Notes under the pieces: generated by a model
Database searches by the model: none
What the model was told of the DNA's origin: nothing
What the model saw: only the letters and a program-made list of their open reading frames with translations
Shown: piece after piece, positions 22,274-34,200 of the stretch
Layout of the letters: each line of letters opens with the position of its first letter
How positions within the stretch are numbered: position 1 is the first letter of the stretch
Assembly (NCBI GenBank): GCA_038049695.1
Contig: CP142453.1
Location: forward strand, 327,501-391,500
Source of the DNA: Cinnamomum chago
Lineage: Eukaryota > Streptophyta > Magnoliopsida > Laurales > Lauraceae
DNA length: 64,000 nucleotides
Direction: 5' to 3'
Position numbers and translations under genes: made by a program

Positions 22274-25200
22274 CTACTGCGTAAAGATGTGCCAATGATG
22301 ATCTGGTGGTAGGCTATCCCTGATCTTTTCAAGCCTCTTCAGAATTTCGAGAAATGAAGGCCTCTGGTTCATGTCAGCATCCCAGCATTGCTCTGTCAGC
22401 CTAACACATTCAATAGCCCAACATGAGAACAAGTTCTAACTGCAACGCGTTTTTAGCCAATCAACAGTAATGAAACATTAACCCCATACACCGCTGCTGC
22501 CACCCACCCATAATTGGGGAAGGGTGCCTTTTGAATAAAAATCAATGCACAGTGCACCAATTGCAAGATTACATTCTAGAAGCAATGCTGTAAGTAAAAC
22601 CAACGCATAAAAACCAAATTCTACACATACTCTCTCAGCTCTGGAAGATATCCTTTTGAACGAAATATAGGTCGGTGCCCATCTGCCACATACTTGGCAG
22701 CTTCATATGGTTCGTAATTTGCCAACGGGGGATCCCCTTCAAGCATCTGGAGTAATTAAAACACACATTTCTTCTTAGCCAGAAAGCAAGGGGAACCCAC
22801 CAACCATTTACCACTAACAACTACAAATGAGTAACTCTTCTAGTGGATAATGAGCACAACTAAATTACCTCATACAGAATCATCGCAAAGGAGAAAACAT
22901 CAACTTTCTTATCATATTTTCGATGCTTGAATACTTCTGGAGCCATGTATCGGTCTTTTGTGCCAAAAATAAGGGTAGACAAATCAGTTAAGTACGCAGA
23001 CATCCTATTTCTATCAATAAAATGTTATAAAACAATACTCACAGCTTCCAGTCTCTCCAGTCATTTTATACACATCATGAGAATTCTGGACTTTAATGAG
23101 CTTACTTAAGCCAAAATCTCCAACCTTTAGATGGTCTGCATTGGAGTTCACCAGAAGGACATTCCTGACAGTTCATCAAATTCAGTTCACTAAAGTTATA
23201 CAATTCAATAACTCAAATGAATCTAGAGTTTTTTAAGACAGGCATTCAGTACAAGTAGGGCAATTCTTTCTGTGTTCAGTGACTTCAGTCATTCAGCAGG
23301 TGACAAGCCATGGATGGGTGAGAGCGGAGAACCCCTCAGTGTACAACCATTTTCATCTAATAAGTAGCTTCAAGTGAACAGCTGAGATTCCAGTTGTCTT
23401 ATATTCAATTGCAGAAAGACAACTGGTCAGATGAGTCACCATCGCCATCAAACATCATTGAAGCCTTATCCCAACTGACTGAAGCCGGCTTAGTGACTTT
23501 CTACTTTACCACTCAGCCAAGATTAAAGCCACGTTCAACTAGTCAGAATGTTAGATGAATGCTATTGTCAAATGGTGGCTTATTTTGTTGATGGGTTAAA
23601 ATAAGGTTTAGGGTTTAGAGTGTGGCAGAAATGAAAATGTTGAGACGGATAGAAACAGAAATGAGCACTTTCGGGAGCAAATATAGGTAGCATCAATAAG
23701 AAATAAATTAAAAGAAACCCATTTGAGATGGTTTGGATATGTCCAACACAGGCCAGCAACGACACCGTTAAGGAAAAAGTTTTGTTGTGCAGGTTGATGG
23801 CCCGCCAAGGAGAGGGGTAGGCAAAGAGAACATGGATGGAAGTAGTAAATATAGATCTAAAGAAATGCAACCTATCTGACGATTTAGCTTAGGATAGATC
23901 AGAATGGGAAAAAAAATCATGTAGCCAACCCCACCATAGTTGGGACAAGGCTTTGATGATGATGATGATTGGAATAAATAAATAAGTTATTGTTCACCAG
24001 CAATTTTGATCATGGTCCTACCACATGAACAATACGGCTCACTGAAAGAGCTCAATTCATACACAAGCTTGGTCGAACAACCAGACTGTGTATTTTACAA
24101 TACCTACTCAGTTATTTAACAATCTAATGCTTAAAATCAACTGATCGTCAAATCAATTTCGTTGTACTGCAATTCAATGCATACAATCTACAAGCCAATG
24201 CTTCAGTTTGGCCCAAGTCAATCACTGCTTCTCTAACAATTATCTTTACAAATTAGCTCAGTCAAACCCATAAACTAAGCGGCCAAGTTCAAGTTAAGCC
24301 CAACATTCAAATCACAAACTGGAGTACTGGACTCACCTTGGCTTTAGGTCCCGGTGAATAATAACATTTGGCTCATTATGAAGATAAGCCATACCCCTGC
24401 ATTCATCCAGGCCCACAAGAGAAAATATCAGTCAATTCACCACTTGAATGTGGAACCTAAATTCAAGAAATGTTAAAAGAGAACTGATGCCGATTTCAAG
24501 ATTGACTGCAAACAAACGCTGAAAGAATTGGATGCAGAATTGACAATTGACAGTTCGGTATGACTAGAAACTAGCATTTTAAGTCTTAAAGTACTACTAC
24601 TACCCAAAAAAAAAAAAGTTTTTAAATATCACTTAATGTTACCATTCACAAGAAAAAATAAAAAGAAAAGAAAAGGAGGGTTTATCTTAATGCTATTTCC
24701 TGTAAGATTTCAGAAGAATGCGTGAACGAAATTGTATGCTCTGTTAAGAGAATGACAAATTTCATATAAACTATTAATTATAAGACACAAAAGGATAGTA
24801 AACATGAACTCTATGGCTAATGATGATACAAAGAAACAAAATCTGCTGATGGAAAAAACTTCCAAAGATATCTCTCTTACTACCTGGCAATGTCTAATGC
24901 AAAGTTTATAGCTGTTGATGGATTAAGTGCACCCTTGTCCTTGAGGAATTGATGCAGATCACCCTATAACAGAAAAGCCCCTTACTTAGAAAAGGTAACT
25001 CCTAAAGTTCATTAGATATTATAGTCCAAAGCCATAAACTTGTAGGCTTAAACAGAAGACATAAAGCATCTATATTACCCCTCGCAGATACTCAGTGATT
25101 AACATCAGAGGTTTCTTTTCTGTGACTGCTCCAAGGAATTGGACAATGTTTGGATGTCGCAGCTTCACTAGCAAATTAACCTCGTGCCTGAAGTCTTGGC

Positions 25201-28200
25201 TAAAACATAGGAACACAAGACAGTTAAGGGATATACATGTTCAAAAATGCTGGGGCATCCCTTCAAAATCACAACAGCAAATACCTACCTACACGAAGAT
25301 AAAACTATCAAAGAAGCAAGTAAATCCATCGGTGCACTGGATATACCAAGCATGTTATGAATAAAACAGTATTATCCACCATACATTTCTTATAAGTAGC
25401 TCTCCAAAATATCAAAATTGACACAAGACACCTCCATCCATGTCTTCTGGACACGCATCTTGACTTATAAACAACAAGCTTGTGCACCATAAGAAGTCAT
25501 GGGGAGCATTTGTAATATCCATTATTGAGTCTTCCGGTATGTTGAAATTTGCATGCATGCCTTTAAAAGAATGATTGGCTATGAACTTGTGCTCCAAAGA
25601 GTCAAAGACCTGCCTGTAAAACTGGCTCAGAAACAGTTCGTATTTACAGTCTTTCTGATACGAATAAAACATGAGCAAGTCTTCTCTATTTAGCATAGAG
25701 AGTAGAGACAAAGTCCTAAGTAGGGGTGTTCATGGGCCGGGCTGGGGAACGTCCAGGCCCAGCCCGACTTCCAACCTATATGCCCAAGCCCAGCCCAGCC
25801 CAGCCCGCCTGGAAAAGATGAAGCCCGAGCCAAGCCCATGTTTGGTTTATAGAATAAAAAATGGATTTCTTACAATATCTTGGGTTGTAGCTCAACCGGT
25901 TTGGTCATTTTGTGTTGTGTGAGAGGTCATGTGTTTGAGTCGCCGCTTTATCGCTCCCTATAATTATTTTAGTATTCGGGTTGGGCAGGGATTGGGCTCT
26001 CTACCACTAAGCCAAGCCAAGCCCAGCCCATCTACTAGAACCTAAGCCCCAAGCCCTGCCCAAAGTGGGCCGTGGCCAGGTTGGACTCAGGCCAGCCCGG
26101 TCCGTCCTAAGTGAGAGAAAAAAAACCATCTAAACAAAAAAAGAAGAGAGAAAATTTCCACCTGCTAAATTAATAGTTAGCAGATTTTGATTTTGAAAAT
26201 CCATTGGGCTCATCAGTCATCACTAAAGTGTTTAACTTAAATCAGAAATGGAAGGATAAACTTAAAATCGGAAACAGAATGATAGTTTTTGGAGTCAAAG
26301 CCACATCTTTCAACATTGCTAGACACTTCACTATTTTTATTATGGCGATGATAATTTCTATTTATGCATGACCAATTATAGCAATCTTAATGGATAACTA
26401 CTCCAGTGATCAAGATAAAGACTAATACAGGAATTAGCTGGCTAAGTTGTTTGAATTCTACTGCATTTTGAATTTATATAAAAAAAACAAATTAACAAAT
26501 TAAAAAAAAAACCTGCATCTTTCTCAGAAAATGAAGCAGATAAAGAGTCTTACGTAACCAATCTATCATCCGAAAGTGATGGAAGAATGCGCTTGACTGC
26601 AACTGGTGTTCCTCGCCAACTGGCTTTCAAAATTTCACCAAAAGAACCCTACCAACACAAGCATGCATCAGAAGAGGTGAATCTAAAAAATCAAGTCCCC
26701 TTTTCTTCTTTCCAAAACAGCCACAGCCCCACCAACCAACAAAAATAAAAATAAAAAAATAAAACTTCGAATAAAAAAAGCACTTTTTTCTTTCTTTAAA
26801 ATAAAACTACACATGAAGAAGAGCAAAATAAGAAACCAAGGCACTCCCAAGAACCTGTGATGCAATGGGAAAAGGGTCTCTCGGCACAAAAGATGCACTG
26901 GAGACACTCTTTGCTGATGTAGATACTTTTTGAGCATTAGCATCATAGGGCACATGACCGCAAAAAACATCACAACTCAGCAAGAACAAAATATTAGTGT
27001 TTTTGCATTCAGAAAGACCTCCTTCAGAGTCTCCAGGCTGACCACAAAGTGCAAAAACAGCAGAGATGTGGATCCCATAAACAAGAAAGCCAAAGCCGCA
27101 ATCCAAACTTTCACTTCAGCTGGCTTAGAGCGCGGCCTTTGCAGTGCCCAATCAGACCACAAACCTTTGCCAAACCTAGATTCCCCAACAAAATGCCACT
27201 GAAATTCAATTTGAGAATCCAAAATAGGGAAAGTCACCGCCTATCTCTATTTGTAAACCTGCTGCAGTCGAATACATGGCTGATCACAGGATACTTATGT
27301 AAGATACCATGTACCGACCCAAAAGCTTAAGCTGATAGGTGGATGGCCTAAACAGATATATGAAGCCATGCCAAACCCATTAAATGAGCAATGGGGGATG
27401 TGGGACTTCCCCAACAACTTATAAGTCTAGTCTGAGTTTTAAAACCATAAGCAGATGCATCTCAGCCACATGTATTTTATTTTCTTGTTTATTCATTGAC
27501 CAACATTCAGCTCCTCATAACAAAGCTACTCCAACCGCCTTGTTATAAAAATGTGGCACCCAATAATTATATGGTACAACGCCGCTCTAGATTATCTCCA
27601 CTTCACACACCTGGCATTATTATTATTTATGCTAGCACCTTCAAGCCTGACCATATCATTTCATATTACAACAAAAACTGAAACCCATCAAATGGTGGCA
27701 CGGAGTGGTTTTTAATTTTGATAAGAATATAAGATCATTCTGTCAATTCCAGAACTACTAAAATATGTTCAGTCTTTGTCCAACAAATACTCAAACCATT
27801 TTATTCAAAGCATTTCTAGATGATTTGCATGCTTTTTTGTTAGACCACATCATCAGCAAATAAGTCATCTCTTTTTCCTGTTCTTATAAGAACTTTCACA
27901 AATAAGTCATAAAAGATGAACTTGCATGTATGAACAAGATAACGCAGTAATAATTACAGTAACTTGCATGTATGAATATGATACCACAGTAATAATTACA
28001 TTCATTAATCATTCTTATCTTACAGCAAATAGGTTGATTATATCCTACTCTATTCTTAACTGAAGGCATTCATTCTAGATTATAGAAATTGCTTTCTAAT
28101 TAGTAAATAAAGAGAATGCCTATGCACTGCTGGATACATATAAAGAAATTTTCAGCTGAGCTCCTACGCAAATAGCTTAGATGCACACAGCCCACCTAAG

Positions 28201-31200
28201 AATTTCTACTATGATAAATCCAAATGGGACATACACAGAACCCAAACCCCCGCCCCCGCACACGAACACACCCCACACAAACCCCCCCCCAAAAAAAAAA
28301 AAAGAGAAATTGAACGTCACTGATACCATGTTTTTTTACACTGATCTGAATAGGACTGACCATTGGATTGAAAATGGAAAAAAAAAAAAACAAAAAACAA
28401 AAAAAAAAACCCGATATTGTAAAAGTAGCCAAGGCTAAGGATGAAAATAGCGGTAGCGGTAGGCGTAGCGGCCCGCCGCCAAAATGCTACGAAGCGGGCA
28501 GTACGTAGCGTAGCGGCGATATGTAGCTGTATAGCGGCGCGTTTTGAAAAAAGCATAAAAAAAATCTGAAAAAATTCTAGAAAATCCAAAATATTGGAAA
28601 ATGATAGAAAATGTGTTCTTTTTGCAAAAGTAACTAAGATAAGGGGGCGTAGCGGTCCCTTCATTGTATGAGGTCCTGTATCGCTGACGCTGGATAAATA
28701 GAGTGAACAATAAGAGTTCGGTCATAGGAATTCAATAGCAAACAATAAAAATGAACTTTGGTGGTAAATGACCCATTTTGTTATTTGGTTAGGGCCCTAT
28801 TTCCTATTAATTAGAGTGAACTTTCGTTGGGCCCTATGTCCTATTACTGTAGCCTATGTTTAATTAGTATGAAATTTGGTTGCACTTTATTTTAAATAGG
28901 TTTGAAAGTTGGCTATAACACTATTCCCAATTAGAGTGAAATTTGACTAAGGTGTCAATTTCAATTAAGTTAGTAATATTTAGCTAAGATATAAATTTTT
29001 TATTTTCACATTGATGCTTCATTGTGGAGCCCACTAATGGTTATATCAGGTTCTTCAATTTTTATTGTTTTGGATGTCCACATTTAATTTTTTGAATTTT
29101 TTTTAATGAATGGATTTTACATTTAATTTTTTGAATGTATCATTTTTTGGTGGATGGATTTTTAATGGTTTTTGGATGGCCCATGTAATTTTCATTTCAT
29201 TTGTGCCCTTCATTACGTGGGCCCATCATGGGCCCATGAATTACCTAACAATTAAAAAGAAGAGGAGGATGGGGCAGCCCGATAAGGGCATTTGCTGCCC
29301 TAGCTTCATCTGAAATAGAAACAGGGAAACGAAAGAGAAAGGAGGGAAAGAGAATAAGGAGGAGGAGGAGAAGCAGCCGCCGATGCCGCTGCTACGCTAC
29401 AGTTGCTGCTGCTACGCCGTTGCTGCGCTGCTACTGCTGCCGCTGCGACCATGCTGCTGTTGGCGCTGAGCTGCTGCTGCTGCCGCTACAAACCTGCTGC
29501 TGCTGGCTTCTACCTCCTCCACGCATCAGGTATTTCTTTTTTCCTTTCTTCCTCTGTTTCATTTTTTTTTCTTTTTTCGTTTCTTCCTTTGTTTCCTTTT
29601 TTTTTTTTTTTCCTTTCTTCCTCTGTTTCCTTTTTTTTTCCTTTTTCTGTCATTGGTTCAATGAGTGATTCAGTGGAGCAAACAGGGGCAGACCGCAATG
29701 TAGCGGCCGCTACGGCAATGTATCGGTCGTAGCAGCCGCTACGATAATGTATCGGCCGCTACAGGCCGATACGATTGCGATACCCGATAATTTCAAAGAA
29801 GCGTAGGATTTATCCGTATCGGCCGCTTTTTTCATCCTTGGCCAAGGCAAGCTAACAGTTGATGAATATTCCGATGAATTTTCAAGGCTCCAAGTACTAT
29901 GTGCATTAGATGAGGATGATGAACATTAAGTAGCTATTTTTACTAGAGGTTTGAGACCAAGTATACGAAATAATATGAAGAATGCAAGACCATGTATGAA
30001 GCATTTTGGAAAGCAATCCGTGTTGAGCGCTTGATAAAATGTTACTGCCTCCGCAAAGCTAAGTTGCAAGAAGGAAAATCTACACAAAACTGAAGCCCAA
30101 GTCGTGGAACCAACTGTGGAGAATGTCAAGACTAATATCGAGGAACAAAAGCAGGAAATAAATGATTCCACAATAAATTCAGATGAAGTAAAACTCCTCC
30201 AAATAATTCTACTTCAGATGAATTTGAAGAAAAAAAACCCGAGCCTCGTCCTTCTAACAGTATTGATCAGGCAGTGCAGGTGGAACAAGAAGAAACAAAC
30301 AGTGAAGGAATCAGCAACGAGTCTGATCATCTGATGGATCTAATCGCAAGTCCACCTCCAGAAAATTCAATTAGATCATCAAAAGAAAAGGTTATTGATC
30401 AGGAGGTTGAAAAAGATGGTCAAGTCATTGAGGTTTCCCATGTTAATTTCTTCTTTGGAGATAGACTATCATTTTTAGAAGATTGTGATCCACTTCAACA
30501 ACTGATGAATTCGATAGTCAGATCACAAGCAAATAAGAAGAAGCCACACCTCCATTCTCCTTCTACATGGATGAAAAGATCGAGTCAAGCCTCCACGCCA
30601 TGTGAAGAAGACGAAGATCAACCGGTAAAACAATAGTTCATACATTGGATTTTCAATCCTGGAGGATATCTACAGAACTTGACATTAAGTTCTCTCCAAG
30701 ACGGGGAGAGTTGATGTAGGACAAACCCATGGTCCCCCATGGGTCGACCCACCAATGGGCCCAGCCCATCCAACTCGACCAAATCTTTGGGCCCAGCCCA
30801 CCTACCAGCCTAATTTTATATTATTTAGGGTGTTATTGCTTATGTTTAAGTTATTTATGTGGATGTTGTAATCTTGGCCGTTAGATGTGTTTAGATGGCC
30901 AGAATTAGTTCTAGGTTTTTCCCCTTTTTGTATATATACGAATGTGGTGCCTCCTTGGCTAAAGAGTTGATAATTAATGAAAATTTCGAGTGTTTCTCGG
31001 GATCTTCTCGAGTTCTCTTCTCCTCATCCGTGATGGGTGTTTGGAGTGATGCCAATTTTCAGGCAAAAGCCTACCTATCCCACTCCACCCTCCATCTCTA
31101 CTCACCTTGCACCTGGTTCCCCACTCCGCATCATAAAACCATTAAACTTGAGGGTCATAGATCAAAGGGTTAGGATGATTTGAAGAAGTTAAAATGTTGC

Positions 31201-34200
31201 AAACAGGTGAATCATATCCAGATTGATGGGGACATCAACCCTAATTCCCTCAATTCTTTCAAGATCTACCAATAAAGAAGGCATAGGATTTCAAATCGAG
31301 TTAGTTTATGGATGGATGACGCGTATCAAGACTTTGATCGCCGAGATTTTGCGAAGCCACCGTTGGATTACCATCCTGATGACATCCAACGGTTGGATCT
31401 CGTTGGATCTGGCTTTTGAAGGATGAAAGGCCCCATGTGCGCAATTATGTTGAATGCCCCACACTGGAAAGTGCCACATGAGAGGAAATAAAAGAGTTAC
31501 TGAAGTCAGGTGGGGCAAAGTGAATTAAAAGAAGATTCAAGAGGGGGCCAAGAAGAAACAAGAGGAATTAAATAAAGTTTAATGAAAGGGGCATCACTTA
31601 ATCAAGAGACTTCTTGGGATTCGTGCACAAGCCATATTGCGCACTAATCCCATGCTGCCCATTCCCTATGTTGACATGTTTTATTTTTAGATTATGATGA
31701 TGTCATCCCCCTTTAGGGCTTCATATTTTAAGAGACCGTATTGTATTTTCTTCCACATGCTATGTTATGAATGCTATTGGAATGAAATCCTTCTGAGTTC
31801 TCCTTGAGTTTCCACTTTATCTTTAGTAGCGCCTCCGGATCGGAGTTTGGTGGGAGCCCAAGACAGGTATTCTTCTTATCTTCCCTATTTTTCATTCCTG
31901 TCACAAGAGCTTTAGATCTCAACCCTATACTTTCAGATCTAGGAGTCCATGTACTTTCATAGTTTCTTGCTGATCGAGTCAAAATCCAACCAATAGATTT
32001 CTAGATATGAACCGCCAGCCCTTAGATCTACATCATCCCCACTGTTAACTAACCTCCAACCATTCAATCTAGACCACCAGCCACAAGATCCCATCATCCA
32101 ACCATCAAAACCTCCATTTCCAGCCATTCGATCAACCTACAACCCATTTTATCTCAACCACCAGCATTGGATCTTCAAGATCTAGGGGATGAACCTCTAA
32201 CCAGCCTCATTCAAACTTCCATCAGACCTAAAACAACCCAATTGAACCAATCAGCCCCTCCAAATCCATTGGCCAAACCTGATCCATCAAATATTTGGCG
32301 GATGTTCCATTACTTCACCATCACAACCCTTAAGTCCCTTTAATCCCATAAATGTGAAATAAACTTGAGCCTTGAACATGCTGTGGGAACATTAATTTCA
32401 TATCTGAATTTACTAATTAGCCCAAATTACACATTGTTCAATTAACCCAAGTTGAGCCAAGCCATTTGATCAAATCCTCGCTAAGGGACAAATAATTTAC
32501 TTGAGTTAGACCGCCCCTAAGCAGGTGGAAGTTCTAACTTCCACAAGGATCCCTCCCTCTCATTACTAGAGGGGCCTTTATTGCAGGACTTACAACATTG
32601 CCGTGGAACATTATCAAATTACCCATTTAATTTTCAATGTTAAGATGGTGTGGATGGTGTGATTTATAATTCAGCATTAATTATTAATTTTCAATTTGAT
32701 CCCATCATTCCATATTAGGCTAGAAATTCATCCTGTCCTGCACCACAGATCTTTCGATCCCCAGCTTACAATGAATTGATGTGGCCCCAGGTGGGCCCCA
32801 TAAGGCTGTGAGCAAGTTGCTTAGATGAGCATATGCACACCTGGAATATGATTTGCATATAAAAAGTACAAAACATTATTAATTTCTACATGAGATATTG
32901 GAATATGTAAAACAATTAGAAGTGGACAATGCCTCTTTTTAATGGTAAGATGGATTTTATGGCAAGAGTAAAAAATACAACTGGATATCAAGAAACAATC
33001 GAGATGGCTGGCGGATCCCAAAAAACCAACAAAATGATCAAAATTCCCAAAAGAAATAAAAGCAGTAAACACCCACACCTTACCCCCTTAAGATCCAATG
33101 GACGGTCATAATTAATCAAAGTTTTTATTGCAGCAGGTATAAAAACCTGAATCCTTATGATGATGGTGGTGCTTACAATTCTAAACCTGTAGATGCTTCA
33201 TACCACTAATTGATTTGCAAAGAAGGCCTACATGGCAAAATGCCAATGATTTCCATGAAATCATAAATTTTCAAATTTCACTGAGAAGTACCCTTGATGA
33301 GATGCTAGAAATTTAGAGCAATTAGAGTTATATATGGATCCAGTCACTGATCTTGCTTTCCGGATTGATTGAGTCACAGATCTTGATTTCCAGATTTGGT
33401 TAAAAATAAAAAAGATCCCATTGGTGACACTAATGCCTCTTATGACTGAGAACAAGGAAAGTCAAGTCATGAATCATGGCATACCTTTCCAATAACAGCC
33501 GATGTTGAGAAATCTAACTCCAAAGGATCAATTTCCCAGTCACACTTGTTTGGCAAAGGAGGTGGAACTGGCTTGGGTTCGAAATGACTACCATTTTGTC
33601 CCTGAAGCACATACACTCAGATAAGCACATGATTTGTTTTCAAGCCCAACAGAAAGAGAATTTAGATATGAAGTCATCCACAAGTTACGCTGCAAGAAAA
33701 CATGGAAATTATTTTGACCCATAACGGAATCAGAAGCTTCACAAAGAACAGTTAATAGCATAAAGCGGAAAGGACAGCAAGAGCAAGAGCAGTGCCATAG
33801 TATGGAGGAATCAACTAGTGTGCCAAGCTAGTTGCACAATTCAATCAGGGTGATATTATCAACAATGCCTAAAAGCTTGAGCTGGACCATACAAACAATA
33901 TGGATTGATGACTAAATAACCAGAAATTCAAAATGGAACTGCAGGCATTAACAAGCTATGCTGAAACTAGGGAACTTCATTATTCCTATATGGTATAGCA
34001 TGTACCAGCTTGACCAAAATGGTCAAAAGGTAGTTGCAGCATAATGCACTGCTTGTTCAGTGCATGTGCTCTTAATTACCGACTCTTTTGGGCCAGTTCA
34101 GTCAGTAATAACAGTCATTTTTACAGCATGATGCTTAGAATGGATCATGATGTTTCACAGGAGAATGGGATAATGTGATGTACTTGACCACAACAATTGA

